Under the pieces are notes generated by a model. The model searched no databases. It worked only from the letters and a program-made list of their open reading frames with translations, and was not told where the DNA came from. From Xenorhabdus bovienii (GTDB taxonomy: Bacteria > Pseudomonadota > Gammaproteobacteria > Enterobacterales > Enterobacteriaceae), in the NCBI RefSeq assembly GCF_024721015.1, contig NZ_JANAIF010000004.1, positions 1-44,518 of the forward strand: a DNA stretch of 44,518 nucleotides, read 5' to 3'. How positions within the stretch are numbered: position 1 is the stretch's first letter; the number at the start of each line of letters is the position of its first letter. Positions 31,975-41,905 of the stretch are shown here, piece after piece. The position numbers and the translations under genes were made by a program.

Positions 31975-32772
31975 ATGGCTATTTCTATCAAAACAGATGA
32001 AGACATCCAGAAAATGCGCGTTGCCGGACGTCTGGCAGCCGAAGTTCTGGAAATGATCGAACCTTACGTTAAGGTTGGTGTGACCACAGGTGAGCTTGAT
32101 CGTATTTGCCACGATCACATTACCCATAAACAGCAGGCAATTTCTGCCTGTCTTGGCTACCACGGTTTCCCGAAATCCGTATGCATCTCCGTCAATGATG
32201 TGATTTGTCACGGTATTCCCAGCGATGACAAGGCGCTGAAAGAAGGCGATATCGTCAACATTGATGTCACTGTCATCAAAGAGGAATTTCACGGCGATAC
32301 CTCCAAAATGTTCATTGTCGGCAAACCGACTATTCAGGGCGAGCGTCTGTGCCGCGTTACCCAGGAAAGCCTGTACCTTGCGCTGAAAATGGTGAAACCC
32401 GGCATCCGCCTGCGCAGCCTTGGCAAAGCGATCCAACAGTATGTGGAAGGGCAGGATTACTCTGTCGTCCGCGAATACTGCGGCCATGGTATCGGCAGGG
32501 TCTTCCACGAAGAACCCCATGTACTCCATTATGATGCCGATGATGGTGGCGTTGTATTGCAGAAAGGGATGGCGTTCACGATTGAACCGATGGTCAATAC
32601 CGGCGATTCCCGTATCCGCACCATGAAAGATGGCTGGACAGTCAAAACCAAAGACCACGGCTGGTCTGCTCAGTATGAGCACACCATCGTCGTCACCGAC
32701 AATGGCTGTGAAATCATGACATTGCGCAAAGAAGAAGAACCCCATATCTCAGCCGTGCTGATTAACGAATAA
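31975..32772 (+). CDS. map: Methionine aminopeptidase, type I
   Basis: Map removes the initiator methionine from new proteins when the second residue is small. The 265-residue pita-bread-fold enzyme keeps all five metal ligands at E. coli numbering: D97, D108, H171, E204 and E235, with H79 in ICHGIP. It is divergent from rpsB and is followed by glnD on the same strand after 157 bp. The frame is closed with high-confidence homology throughout. Confidence 0.97.
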   Translation: MAISIKTDEDIQKMRVAGRLAAEVLEMIEPYVKVGVTTGELDRICHDHITHKQQAISACLGYHGFPKSVCISVNDVICHGIPSDDKALKEGDIVNIDVTVIKEEFHGDTSKMFIVGKPTIQGERLCRVTQESLYLALKMVKPGIRLRSLGKAIQQYVEGQDYSVVREYCGHGIGRVFHEEPHVLHYDADDGGVVLQKGMAFTIEPMVNTGDSRIRTMKDGWTVKTKDHGWSAQYEHTIVVTDNGCEIMTLRKEEEPHISAVLINE

Positions 32773-32929
32773 TTGCCTGCTGGCGCGATTTTGCAATCAT
32801 TGGCAGAAATCACGTAGATAAGACGGCGTTGATAATCGAAGCCCTTGTACATAAACTGTCCCCAAGGGCTTCATTATCTGCCAATAACGTCTGTTCATCT
32901 CACGTTTTTCTCATCATAGGTTTCTGCAT

Positions 32930-35584
32930 ATGTCAGTTGATATCACCTTTGCACACGCGCCCATTCCTCCCCTCTCTCCTGCGGAATTTTCCCTCAATGA
33001 TCTTCAACGCCCGGCATTGAAACAGCATGTTGATGAATTTCAATTGTGGCTTCAGCAGGCATTCAAAGCGGGGATCTCGCCAGAAGCACTGATTTCAGCC
33101 CGCAGTGATTATATTGATCGTCTCCTGATGCGCCTGTGGCAGGCTTACGGTTTCGATCAGCTCACTTCACTTTCCCTGATTGCAGTAGGTGGTTATGGCC
33201 GACGCGAATTGCATCCCCTCTCCGATATTGATTTATTGGTTCTCAGCGAGAGCCAACTGACTGAAGATCAAGCCCACAATATCGGGCAATTCATAACCCT
33301 GCTCTGGGATATCCGTCTGGAAGTGGGCCATAGTGTCAGAACCTTTGAAGAGTGCCTGCATGAAGGGTTATCGGATTTAACCGTTGCCACAAATCTGATT
33401 GAATCACGTTTGATCTGCGGTGATCTGCCTCTGTTCCTGCGGTTACAAAAGCACATTTTCAGCGATGACTTTTGGCCTTCCGCAACGTTTTTCGCAGCAA
33501 AACTCCGCGAACAGTGGGAACGCCACCAGCGTTATCACAGCACCAGTTATAATCTAGAGCCGGATATCAAAAGCAGCCCCGGCGGGCTCCGGGATATTCA
33601 TACCCTGCTTTGGGTTGCTCGCCGCCATTTTGGGGCAGCTTCGCTGGATGAAATGGTGGATTTCGGCTTCCTGACCCGCGAGGAGCGCAATGAATTAAAT
33701 GAATGCCAGGATTTTCTCTGGCGCATCCGTTTTGCCCTCCATTTGGTCGTCACGCGCTATGACAATCGGCTACTGTTTGAACGTCAGTTCAATGTTGCCC
33801 AATTGCTCGGTTATGAAGGAGAACGCAATCAACCTGTCGAACGGATGATGAAAAATTTCTACCGAGTGACCCGCCGTGTCAGTGAATTGAATGATATGCT
33901 ACTTCAACTCTTTGATGAAGCGATCCTGACATTACAGCCCGATGAAAAACCACGTCCCTTGAATGAAGCGTTTCAGTTGCGGGGAGATCTTATCGACTTA
34001 AGCGATGAAACCCTGTTTATCCAAGATCCAACCTCAATTTTAAAAATGTTTTACCACATGGCTGAACATCGGGAAATTAAGGGGATCTATTCCACCACAT
34101 TACGCCAGCTTCGCTACGCCCGTAGAAACCTCAAATATCCTTTGTGTGAGTTGCCCGAAGCACGAAAACTTTTCATGAATATCCTGCGCCATCCTCGTGC
34201 CGTTAAAAACGCACTGCTCCCGATGCACCGCCATAGCGTTCTAGGTGCTTATATGCCGCTCTGGAGCAATATTGTCGGCCAGATGCAATTTGACCTTTTC
34301 CACGCTTATACCGTTGATGAGCACACCCTTCGGGTACTGCAAAAACTCGAAAGTTTCGCCGATGAAAACAACCGGGTGATCCATCCCTTATGTGTCGAAC
34401 TGTATCCCCGCATTCCTCAGCCGGAACTCTTACGGCTGGCGGCCTTTTTCCATGATATCGCCAAGGGGCGTAATGGCGATCATTCTGAACTGGGCGCCAA
34501 AGATGCGTTTACATTTGCACGCCAACATGGTCTGACTACCCGTGAGGCCGAATTAGTGGAATGGCTGGTTCGCGACCATTTGCTGATGTCAGTCACTGCA
34601 CAGCGGCGGGATATTCAAGATCCTGACGTCATCCAGCAATTTGCCGGCCAAGTCAAAAATCAAAACCGGCTGAATTACCTGCTCTGCCTTACCGTCGCAG
34701 ATATCTGCGCCACCAACTCCAAATTGTGGAACAGTTGGAAGCAGAGCCTGATACGCGAACTCTATTTCGCCACTGAAACCCAGTTACGCCAAGGTATACA
34801 GAATACGCCTGACCTGCGTGAACGTGTCCGCCATAATCGTTTACAGGCATTAGCTTTACTGCGACAGGAAGGAACCGACGAAGAACAATTACACAATATC
34901 TGGAGCCGCTGCCATGCGGATTATTTCCTGCGCCATACGCCGGATCAACTGGCCTGGCATGCCGGCCATTTAATCCAACATCAATCTGCGCAGCCCATGG
35001 TGTTAATCAGCACCGCATTTTCCCACGGTGGAACCGAAATTTTTATCTGGTGTCAGGACAGACCTTCGCTTTTCGCGGCTGTAGTCGGAGAGTTGGACAG
35101 ACGTAACCTCAGTGTCCACGATGCTCAGATCTTTACCAATCGCGATGAAATGGCGATGGATACCTTTATTGTACTGGAACCCAATGGTCATCCGCTGGCG
35201 CTCGATCGTCATGAACCTATCCGCCGGGCATTATTAAAAGTCGTGAACGATCCGCATCCGAAAGCGCCCAAAGCGCGTAATCTTCCCGCTAAACTGCGTC
35301 ATTTTGATGTGCCGACCAAAGTGAGTTTTTTACCAGCACAAAATGCCCGCCGCTCTTATATGGAGCTGGTTGCACTGGATCAACCCGGTCTGCTGGCACG
35401 CGTGGGCAATATTTTCGCCGAACTGGGCGTTTCCCTGCATGGCGCGCGGATTACCACCATTGGTGAGCGCGTTGAAGACTTCTTTGTGCTGGCAGATAAA
35501 GACCATCAGGAGCTGGATAACAAAATCAAGGGAGAATTATCAGAAAGGTTGACAGAAACCCTCAACACCAAGGATAAAGTATAA
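32930..35584 (+). CDS. glnD: Bifunctional uridylyltransferase/uridylyl-removing enzyme GlnD
   Basis: GlnD senses glutamine and adds or removes UMP on the PII proteins, setting glutamine synthetase activity and Ntr transcription. The 884-residue protein has the nucleotidyltransferase motif [17 protein letters not shown] with D99 and D101, a helical linker, an HD hydrolase domain ([14 protein letters not shown], about residues 505-518), and two C-terminal ACT domains that bind glutamine. Its N-terminal 35 residues differ from E. coli. The gene lies between map and dapD as in E. coli. Confidence 0.97.
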   Translation: MSVDITFAHAPIPPLSPAEFSLNDLQRPALKQHVDEFQLWLQQAFKAGISPEALISARSDYIDRLLMRLWQAYGFDQLTSLSLIAVGGYGRRELHPLSDIDLLVLSESQLTEDQAHNIGQFITLLWDIRLEVGHSVRTFEECLHEGLSDLTVATNLIESRLICGDLPLFLRLQKHIFSDDFWPSATFFAAKLREQWERHQRYHSTSYNLEPDIKSSPGGLRDIHTLLWVARRHFGAASLDEMVDFGFLTREERNELNECQDFLWRIRFALHLVVTRYDNRLLFERQFNVAQLLGYEGERNQPVERMMKNFYRVTRRVSELNDMLLQLFDEAILTLQPDEKPRPLNEAFQLRGDLIDLSDETLFIQDPTSILKMFYHMAEHREIKGIYSTTLRQLRYARRNLKYPLCELPEARKLFMNILRHPRAVKNALLPMHRHSVLGAYMPLWSNIVGQMQFDLFHAYTVDEHTLRVLQKLESFADENNRVIHPLCVELYPRIPQPELLRLAAFFHDIAKGRNGDHSELGAKDAFTFARQHGLTTREAELVEWLVRDHLLMSVTAQRRDIQDPDVIQQFAGQVKNQNRLNYLLCLTVADICATNSKLWNSWKQSLIRELYFATETQLRQGIQNTPDLRERVRHNRLQALALLRQEGTDEEQLHNIWSRCHADYFLRHTPDQLAWHAGHLIQHQSAQPMVLISTAFSHGGTEIFIWCQDRPSLFAAVVGELDRRNLSVHDAQIFTNRDEMAMDTFIVLEPNGHPLALDRHEPIRRALLKVVNDPHPKAPKARNLPAKLRHFDVPTKVSFLPAQNARRSYMELVALDQPGLLARVGNIFAELGVSLHGARITTIGERVEDFFVLADKDHQELDNKIKGELSERLTETLNTKDKV

Positions 35585-35625
35585 CAATATTCTCAATTTG
35601 ACTGACAATTAGGAACACCATACTG

Positions 35626-36468
35626 ATGCAGAAATTACAATCCATTATCGAAATACAAGCCATTATCGACAATGCGTTTGAAAACCGCACTGACATTACC
35701 CCCAGCACTGTTGATGAAGCAACCCGTGACGCCGTCAATCAGGTGATTCAGATGCTGGACAGCGGCAAATTACGTGTCGCTGAAAAAATCGCAGGGCAAT
35801 GGGTAACGCATCAATGGCTAAAAAAGGCCGTATTACTCTCTTTCCGCATTAATGATAATCAGGTCATCGAAGGGGCTGAAAGTCGCTATTTCGACAAAGT
35901 TCCGATGAAATTCGCTGATTATGATCAAGCTCGTTTCGAAAAAGAAGGTTTTCGCGTCGTTCCTCCTGCCGCAGTTCGCCAAGGGGCATATATTGCCCGC
36001 AACAGTGTATTGATGCCATCTTACGTCAACATCGGTGCTTATGTGGATGAAGGCACGATGGTGGATACTTGGGCCACCGTAGGTTCCTGTGCACAGATCG
36101 GCAAAAACGTTCACTTGTCTGGCGGTGTGGGCATTGGTGGCGTTCTGGAGCCATTGCAAGCCAATCCGACTATCATTGAAGACAACTGCTTTATCGGCGC
36201 ACGCTCTGAAATTGTAGAAGGCGTTATCGTAGAAGAAGGTGCCGTGATCTCAATGGGGGTTTACATTGGCCAAAGCACCAAAATTTATGATCGTGAAACA
36301 GGTGAAATCCATTACGGCCGGGTTCCTGCGGGTTCTGTTGTGGTATCAGGTAATCTCCCTTCCAAAGATGGCAGTTACAGCCTGTATTGCGCAGTCATCG
36401 TGAAAAAGGTCGATGCCAAAACACGCGGTAAAGTTGGCCTTAATGAGCTGCTCAGAAACATAGACTAA
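35626..36468 (+). CDS. dapD: Tetrahydrodipicolinate N-succinyltransferase
   Basis: DapD succinylates tetrahydrodipicolinate in the diaminopimelate-lysine pathway, feeding peptidoglycan. The 280-residue trimeric enzyme has an N-terminal helical domain, a left-handed beta-helix (with [19 protein letters not shown]) and a C-terminal beta segment. It is six residues longer than E. coli DapD (274). The extra residues lie near residues 7-15 and match an 18-bp in-frame duplication visible in the DNA. A strong terminator follows. Confidence 0.96.
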   Translation: MQKLQSIIEIQAIIDNAFENRTDITPSTVDEATRDAVNQVIQMLDSGKLRVAEKIAGQWVTHQWLKKAVLLSFRINDNQVIEGAESRYFDKVPMKFADYDQARFEKEGFRVVPPAAVRQGAYIARNSVLMPSYVNIGAYVDEGTMVDTWATVGSCAQIGKNVHLSGGVGIGGVLEPLQANPTIIEDNCFIGARSEIVEGVIVEEGAVISMGVYIGQSTKIYDRETGEIHYGRVPAGSVVVSGNLPSKDGSYSLYCAVIVKKVDAKTRGKVGLNELLRNID

Positions 36469-36473
36469 ATTTT

Positions 36474-36506
36474 AAAATAGCGGATAATAAATCCGCTATT
36501 TTTTTT
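36474..36506 (+). terminator. Rho-independent terminator after dapD
   Basis: AAAATAGCGGAT (36474-36485) pairs with ATCCGCTATTTT (36491-36502), and a T8 run overlaps the end of the stem. Confidence 0.85.
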
Positions 36507-36547
36507 GATATCTCTATTTTTTAGCACTCAATTAGGTGAGGCGCTCT

Positions 36548-36934
36548 ATGTACGATAACTTGAAAAGTTTGGGGATCACACATCCTGAAGATATTGATCG
36601 CTATAGCCTCCGTCAGGAAGCGAATAACGATATTCTGAAGATTTATTTCCGTAAGGATAAAGGCGAATTTTTTGCCAAAAGTGTTAAATTCAAATATCCA
36701 CGCCAACTCAAAACTATCTCTGACGACAATTCAGCGCAAGGTTACAAAGAAGTCAAAGAGATTAACACTAATTTGCGTTATGTAATTGAAGAACTGGATC
36801 AAATTTGTAAACGTGATCAAGTAGAAGTCGATTTGAAACACAAGATCCTCGACGATCTCCGCCATCTTGAGCATGTTGTTGCCAATAAGATTGCAGAAAT
36901 CGAAGCGGATTTAGAAAAACTGACTCGCAAGTAA
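36548..36934 (+). CDS. yaeH: DUF3461 family protein YaeH
   Basis: This is a conserved enterobacterial protein of unknown function. I start it at ATG 36548-36550, giving 128 residues as in E. coli, with a strong AGGTGAGG ribosome site (36533-36541). A start four codons earlier lies inside that site. The sequence keeps the family N-terminus [10 protein letters not shown], the [16 protein letters not shown] block and a charged helical C-terminus ending LEKLTRK, which looks able to form a coiled coil. The dapD-yaeH neighbourhood is conserved with E. coli. Confidence 0.93.
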   Translation: MYDNLKSLGITHPEDIDRYSLRQEANNDILKIYFRKDKGEFFAKSVKFKYPRQLKTISDDNSAQGYKEVKEINTNLRYVIEELDQICKRDQVEVDLKHKILDDLRHLEHVVANKIAEIEADLEKLTRK

Positions 36935-36953
36935 TCACGCCAGCCGTGTCATT

Positions 36954-36985
36954 ACACCGCTTATCCTGCTCGGCATAAGCGGTGT
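36954..36985. terminator. Hairpin between convergent yaeH and yqcA
   Basis: ACACCGCTTAT (36954-36964) pairs perfectly with ATAAGCGGTGT (36975-36985), and outer TGTCA/TGACA arms extend it past a bulge. It lies between two convergent genes and could stop both, though U tracts are weak. Confidence 0.6.
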
Positions 36986-36990
36986 GACAT

Positions 36991-37443
36991 CTATTCTGTC
37001 AGTAAAGCGCCCCACTCCTCAACCCAGTTCTGGGCAAAGACTTCTGGTTCAACCACGTCAATACCATCAATCAGCAGGACTTCGCCCACACGCTTTGCTC
37101 CCTGTTCCTGTAACAGTTTGTCAAATGTGCGGCCACCGCCACAAAAGAAGTCATAGCTACTGTCACCAAGAGCGATAACGCCATAACGTAAGTCGGGCTG
37201 ATGGCCCAACTTATCATTCAAATCTGAATAAAGTGGCTGGATATTATCGGGTAATTCACCCTGTCCGGTCGACGATGTGACCACCAGAACAACCTGTTGC
37301 AGGTATTTCTGCCACTGCGTCAAGGTCGCATCTTCAAAAACCTCAACTTCATGCCCCTGCTGCTGAAGGATCTGTAGCGCCTCTTCCGCAACTGCCAGCG
37401 CATTGCCATAAACTGTACCAACGAAAACACCAATCTTTGCCAT
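36991..37443 (-). CDS. yqcA: Flavodoxin YqcA
   Basis: YqcA is a short-chain flavodoxin that binds FMN; its redox partner is not established. I start it at ATG 37441-37443, giving 150 residues beginning [15 protein letters not shown], the FMN phosphate loop. An upstream start would add 29 residues inside truC. The second flavin loop [11 protein letters not shown] and the third, [13 protein letters not shown], are present. It is the last gene of syd-yqcC-truC-yqcA. Confidence 0.92.
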   Translation of the reverse strand: MAKIGVFVGTVYGNALAVAEEALQILQQQGHEVEVFEDATLTQWQKYLQQVVLVVTSSTGQGELPDNIQPLYSDLNDKLGHQPDLRYGVIALGDSSYDFFCGGGRTFDKLLQEQGAKRVGEVLLIDGIDVVEPEVFAQNWVEEWGALLTE

Positions 37444-37477
37444 AAATATTGATCTCTTTAGCCTGTTTGTACTGCGT

Positions 37478-38230
37478 TCATTCATGAGTGGTTGGACATT
37501 CCAACTCAGGTAAAATACCCTGCCAGCCAAATTGCTTCAGCAAATGCTGCCACGAAGCTTCCCACCGGGCTGTCAGAAGAAGATTCTCTCCTGTCACAGG
37601 ATGCGCCAATTGGAGTTGACTGGCGTGCAGCATTAACCTGCCAGTCTGATAATATTTAACAACCCCGCGGTTTTGTCGCAAATCACCGTGTGTGGTATCC
37701 CCAATGATGGGATGCCGGAGATGCGACATATGCCGTCGTAATTGATGCTTACGCCCGGTTTTTGGCATCAGCTCCAGCAGGCTGAACCGTGATGTTGGGT
37801 AACGTCCTATTTCTACCGGACATTCAACTTTTGCCAATGAACGATAGTGAGTGATTGCTGATTGTGCTTCCCTGTCAGTATCAGCGAATTTATCAGCAAT
37901 TTTATCCAGCTCTTCCATTAGTGCGTAGTCGATAATACCATCACCTTCAACATAACCGCGTACAATGGCGTGATATGTTTTTTGTATATGGTGACATTCA
38001 AATTGTTGGGAAAGCGTTCTCGCCACCTCACTTGACAGCGCCATCAGCAAAACGCCGGATGTCGGTTTATCCAGTCGATGGACGGGGAAAACATGTTGCC
38101 CGATTTGATCACGCAGCGTCTGCATGACAAAGACCGTTTCATGGCGGGCAAGCCAGCTGCGATGCACTAACCAACCCGCAGGTTTATTGACCGCAACAAT
38201 ATGATCGTCCTGATAAATGATATCCAGCAT
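37478..38230 (-). CDS. truC: tRNA pseudouridine(65) synthase TruC
   Basis: TruC converts U65 to pseudouridine in tRNA-Ile1 and tRNA-Asp. I start it at ATG 38228-38230, giving 250 residues with N-terminus [17 protein letters not shown], the usual RluA-family start. Earlier in-frame starts lie within yqcC. The catalytic Asp is D54 in HRLDKPTSG. Downstream motifs include [13 protein letters not shown] and RLMLHA. Its start follows the yqcC stop by one base, so coupling is likely. Confidence 0.94.
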   Translation of the reverse strand: MLDIIYQDDHIVAVNKPAGWLVHRSWLARHETVFVMQTLRDQIGQHVFPVHRLDKPTSGVLLMALSSEVARTLSQQFECHHIQKTYHAIVRGYVEGDGIIDYALMEELDKIADKFADTDREAQSAITHYRSLAKVECPVEIGRYPTSRFSLLELMPKTGRKHQLRRHMSHLRHPIIGDTTHGDLRQNRGVVKYYQTGRLMLHASQLQLAHPVTGENLLLTARWEASWQHLLKQFGWQGILPELECPTTHE

Positions 38231-38231
38231 A

Positions 38232-38558
38232 TCAAATATCCTGTGTAAACAGGCTGTCCAATTCCCGAAGATGTTCAAGCAGCGGTAGATAACGTTCTGC
38301 TTCTTCCTTATAGGCTTCTTCGAAATAAGGTGTGATATCAAATGCCGTCGGCAGGTTGGCGTTTTGTTCTATCATAGCTCGTATTCTTGGAATTAAAACC
38401 CACTGAAGCCACTCTTCTGCGGACATCGTATCTAGCGAAAAGGGCTCAGTGCTTTCAAAAGCTTCCGGCTTGGGAGGATGACTTCGCCACAGGCCAGCCG
38501 CTTTCATGTCAGCTTCAATTAGCTGTAATTTAAGTAGAATTTGTTGTTCGGTATTCAT
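38232..38558 (-). CDS. yqcC: DUF446 family protein YqcC
   Basis: This conserved small protein of about 108 residues has no established function. It shows the family pattern: an N-terminal helix with LLKLQLIEADMKAAGLW, then PF.LDTMSAEEWLQWVLIPRI. Its gene precedes truC with one base between stop and start, and the pair is conserved in E. coli, which suggests a tRNA-related role, but that is only context. Confidence 0.9.
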   Translation of the reverse strand: MNTEQQILLKLQLIEADMKAAGLWRSHPPKPEAFESTEPFSLDTMSAEEWLQWVLIPRIRAMIEQNANLPTAFDITPYFEEAYKEEAERYLPLLEHLRELDSLFTQDI

Positions 38559-38696
38559 GATATTTCGTCTGATACTTGGCTATTGATCAGATGACAGAAG
38601 CTGCCACCACGTCATTGGGGCAGTAAGAGTATCACTGATATGATTTCATCGGAAAACTTGCGGCAGGATAAAATGAAATAGAACAGGATAAAATGA

Positions 38697-38729
38697 AACA
38701 AAAAGAGGGGAGATAAAATCTCCCCTCTT
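38697..38729 (-). terminator. Strong hairpin with minus-strand U tract
   Basis: AAGAGGGGAGAT (38703-38714) pairs perfectly with ATCTCCCCTCTT (38718-38729) around AAA. On the minus strand the stem is followed by TTTGTTTC, as in an intrinsic terminator. It lies between syd and yqcC, so yqcC probably has its own promoter to its left. Confidence 0.7.
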
Positions 38730-39076
38730 ACTGATTGTCATAGCAATCCGGCTAAATTGGTCGCTCCCTGCTCATTCCCTGACAAAATACGTCCCTGTCA
38801 GTTATTCCTTACAAAATCATTATATTGATAGTATTGGCGCTCCTGCCTATACCTTATCATCCTTGAACCCACTTCCTGTTGGTATCATTCCCTGGTTATT
38901 TTTTACTGTGGTTCCTTATGGAACACTGAAAGGATCTATTATTCAGAGAGTTGAAACAAGCCACCTGAATTGGCCCAGTCAGTGACTTTACAAAATGGAG
39001 ATCGTGATCATCATTTTCATGCTATTGATATAAAATAAAAATAATATTCGCAAATAATATTCATTTCATGATTAAT

Positions 39077-39109
39077 AGAGATATCTCACGCCCCATGTGA
39101 GACATCTCT
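39077..39109 (-). repeat. Imperfect inverted repeat just after syd
   Basis: AGAGATATCTCAC (39077-39089) pairs with GTGAGACATCTCT (39097-39109) with one mismatch and a 7-nt loop. It is about 30 bp after the syd stop but has no clear U tract on the minus strand. Confidence 0.5.
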
Positions 39110-39136
39110 CACAAAAAAACAAACTGATGTCTGCAC

Positions 39137-39688
39137 CTACAACGATGTGGCTGGCTTGATAACCGACAGAAAACTCGCCAAATCAGCAGATAAGATCACC
39201 CGCTTAGGTTTACCAGACTGTTCAAGAATGACCTGCCCAGTCAAATTACACACAGATATCATGCTCATCTCCGAATCAATCGTCGCAATAAATGCCGTCG
39301 GGGAAAGCTTAAGCCGTTTCTGTGTCACGAGATGCCCAATCAGGTTTTCCTGCAAACGGATAAAATCATCGTCACTCCATACCTGAATCAGGCTGAGATT
39401 CTGCCCCTCAAAACTGGCGGGCATGTCACCGGCGAGCTGCGTAACATAGTAATCATGAATCGAATCCTGCAAGCGAATGTCCAGCGCGGTTTCCACTTTG
39501 CTGAGTTTTTCGTGAACAGAAAACAGCTTGGGCAACCAGTACACCACACCATCCCCTGTCCGCTCAATACACGAAGAAGGGATACCATAAAGGTCACTGC
39601 TGGCTGGCGGCAGCCCTGTCTCCTCCTGCCACAATTCAACATAACGTCGGGTAAAATCAGTAAGTGCTTCTGCCACATTGAAGGTCAT
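39137..39688 (-). CDS. syd: SecY-interacting protein Syd
   Basis: Syd is a cytoplasmic protein that binds SecY and counters abnormal SecYEG complexes. The 183 residues match E. coli Syd (181), including the opening ALTDFTRRY, the block YGIPSSCIERT, the central SDDDFIRLQENLIGHLVTQK and the C-terminal ISVCNLTGQVI. In E. coli the order is also syd-yqcC-truC-yqcA, so the group is intact although a long spacer follows syd. The start ATG at 39688 is preceded by a GAAAGA-like site. Confidence 0.92.
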   Translation of the reverse strand: MTFNVAEALTDFTRRYVELWQEETGLPPASSDLYGIPSSCIERTGDGVVYWLPKLFSVHEKLSKVETALDIRLQDSIHDYYVTQLAGDMPASFEGQNLSLIQVWSDDDFIRLQENLIGHLVTQKRLKLSPTAFIATIDSEMSMISVCNLTGQVILEQSGKPKRVILSADLASFLSVIKPATSL

Positions 39689-39717
39689 AGAGTTCTTTCA
39701 TCCATCATTTTTAGGTT

Positions 39718-39846
39718 TATACCTGTCGTCTTACAAGTTGCCGCTTTGTTGGCTACGTTCACTCACCCCAATCACATAGTTATCTATGCGCTTGGGGATT
39801 CGTTCCCTTGCCGTCGCGCTGCATCTTAAAATCCATTGGGTGTATA
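39718..39846. repeat. ERIC (enterobacterial repetitive intergenic consensus) element
   Basis: This 129-bp segment starts TATACC and ends GGTGTATA. Its centre holds the ERIC palindrome, CACTCACCCCAATCAC then TATCTATGCGCTTGGGGATT, comparable with the known ERIC2 and ERIC1R primer sites. CCCCAA (39766-39771) pairs with TTGGGG (39792-39797), with CATAG/CTATG further inside. Full-length ERICs are about 127 bp. It lies in the gap between syd and the accessory protease gene. Confidence 0.85.
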
Positions 39847-39924
39847 TAGTTTTCAGCAAAATAACAACCGGAAAATGAGATCATAAATGGATATTCGGTA
39901 CGCGAACAGTGCATTCGCTTCGCC

Positions 39925-39957
39925 AAAAAAGGAGAAGCCAGACTAGCCGACTTCTCC
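39925..39957 (-). terminator. Rho-independent terminator after the protease gene
   Basis: GGAGAAG (39931-39937) pairs with CTTCTCC (39951-39957), followed on the minus strand by a TTTTTT run (plus-strand 39925-39930). It lies about 57 bp past the stop of the S1 protease gene. Confidence 0.75.
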
Positions 39958-40013
39958 CGTGACTTCATGGTGATCTTACTGATCAGCACGCGGCTTCCGA
40001 CATGAAGGTTATC

Positions 40014-41905
40014 CTACATGGGCGGCGGTTCGATTCTGACGAAAACCGGCTTCGTTTCCACTACACCAAATGCATTTTCCACCTTCAGTTTATACCAGCC
40101 GGAATCTGCTGATCTGGCGGGTTTCTCGGGCGAACCAAAGATGAGGATCGAGGATTTTTTCCCACTGGTGAAGCTCCAGTCGCCTCCCGATGAGTAATTA
40201 CCGTCCGGCTTGTCTTTGCACCAAACCCATTCGTAATCATTCTGATCATCGAAGCTGACATTGGCCATGATCCCATAGCCATGACTATTGAGATCGATGT
40301 GCATGTTTTCACCCCCCTTCGGAATTTGATATCGCACGACAGGTGGGCCAATCAGCGTAACCTGATCACCACTATACGTTCCGGAGTAAGGCGTACCATT
40401 CTCTTGCGTACCCACAACCCCATCACCCACAGCGGGTAAAACCAGCAAAGCATAGTTACTTGATGTCGATACGGGGATGACCACCGAGGTCGTTTCGTAA
40501 GAGGTCGGAGCAACAGAAATGCCCTCACATCCCGCCCAAGAGGAAGGGATCTGGTCAGCAGGCATAGAGAATAGCGTATAACCTTTGATCGTTCCGGAAA
40601 TGGGGGATTCAGAATTCTTCCATGAAACTTTAACCATTCCGGGCATACCCGGCTGTTCACTAACCGTCAGATTAGTCGGCAGGGAAACCGTCGGGGTTGT
40701 TCTGACAAAGAAGTTACTTTGGGCTCCTGGCAGTGGCTTGCCATTTTTCCCCGCTCCAAATACTTTCCCATTCCACCCGCCAGGGCCGACCGGGAGCGCC
40801 GTAATATCCCACAGCTCGCTATCGCTGTGCAGGTGCGCTTTAAACGGAGGATCCATCGGAAGTTCGTATATTTGATACTGACCGGAAATGTCGACTTCAT
40901 ACGCAGTCGCGTTGTCCCAACTGTCACCGTCACTCGCTTTTTTATAGAAGAAACGGTACGAATCAAATGCATTACAGGAAGTGGGGGTCGTACCCCCATC
41001 ATCTGACAGCACGGCCTCGCGGCTGAACGGCTCTCTTGCGAGACGTTCAAAATAACTACAATTATTTAACAGATGAAGCGCAGTTACTAGTTGATAGTTT
41101 GACTCCGAGATGCTGGCTATCAGCTGTGGCATCAAGAGAGGCTCAATAAAATCTCGATGATCCGATAGTAGCACAAAATCTCCCTCAGCCTGAAGAGGCT
41201 CCCCACCTACATGCAGACCAACAACCATTTCATAGGAACGTGGGCCGATGTCGATCGGGTAACCCAAGAGCACCGGCCCGCCGGAATCCCCTGCCTCTGA
41301 AACTCCACTGCCCTGTCCCACATCATAGTGAACTAATAATTGCTGCGTTGGGGGATATTGTGGATCTGGATATACGCGAGATACCGTTCCGAATGCGGTT
41401 CCCAAACGGTAATTGTTTGCATCAGCATACGCGTACAGACGGACACGTATGCCGATCATGCCTTGAGCAGAATGCAGTAGATTAACAGGCGCATAGTCGT
41501 TCAGTCTGTAGGGCGCAGTCAATCGAAGCGCGGCGATATCTCCGCCGTTTGGCGAAAATTCAATCGCATCGATTTGCAGCATAACTTGAGAGACGGGTGT
41601 GCCGGGTTCTTGAGTCCTGTAAAAGCCCCTAACGGACACGTCTTCTGGCCTGACAGGCCTCCCCCCTTGCTCGACAGCATGGCGGGCGGTCAAAAGCCAC
41701 ATATCCGATACCAAAAAGCCAGTGCTAGAGTGCACGTAATCAGGACACACTGCACCGTGCTCATCACGTTCTTGCCTAATAATTTTTACGACCCACGGGA
41801 TATGGGGGCATCAGGTCCCCTGAACACAAACACACCCGGACTTGCTTTTTCAACAGGGTTATTTCGGCTTGATGGCAAGCCCATGTCATTATAGTTACTA
41901 TTCAT
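40014..41905 (-). pseudogene. Trypsin-fold (S1) serine protease with Fn3-like and Ig-like domains, N-terminal frameshift
   Basis: The long frame (GTG 41748-41750 to stop 40014) gives 578 residues. It holds the S1 triad: H24 in LTARHAV, D71 in GGDIAALRL and S156 in GDSGGPVLLG. A Fn3-like domain (about 356-468) and a C-terminal Ig-like domain (about 470-575, with DSGWYKLKVENAFG) follow. The GTG start cuts into the protease fold: the same frame continues upstream as HIPWVVKIIRQERDEHG, ending at a stop. The missing N-terminus lies one frame over, from ATG 41903-41905: MNSNYNDMGLPSS to FRGPDAP. One extra base in the G5 run (41804-41808) would join them as RGPDAPHIPWVVKII, near 630 residues. The position matching the S1 pocket base is V150, so trypsin-like Arg/Lys preference is not expected. 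No signal peptide is seen. A one-base sequencing error would explain it as well as a true mutation. Confidence 0.8.

Larger units (their letters stand above)
38559..39136. other. Long spacer between syd and yqcC, with hairpins and short direct repeats
   Basis: No convincing gene is seen in this 578-bp stretch, although it splits an otherwise compact group. It holds a perfect 12-bp hairpin AAGAGGGGAGAT/ATCTCCCCTCTT (38703-38729), two copies of CAGGATAAAATGAAA 20 bp apart (38664-38678 and 38684-38698), and a 13-bp near-perfect hairpin (39077-39109). Confidence 0.55.

Noticed and set aside
31933..32745. Open frame of 270 codons on the minus strand opposite map
   Set aside because: It lies fully antisense to map, which keeps every catalytic residue, and shows no domain of its own.
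38664..38698. Two CAGGATAAAATGAAA copies as a regulator-binding tandem
   Set aside because: Only two copies occur and no promoter is evident next to them. It may be a minor local duplication.
39780..39989. 69-codon frame on the minus strand across the ERIC border
   Set aside because: It overlaps the ERIC element and the protease terminator and has no start signal, so it is not a gene.
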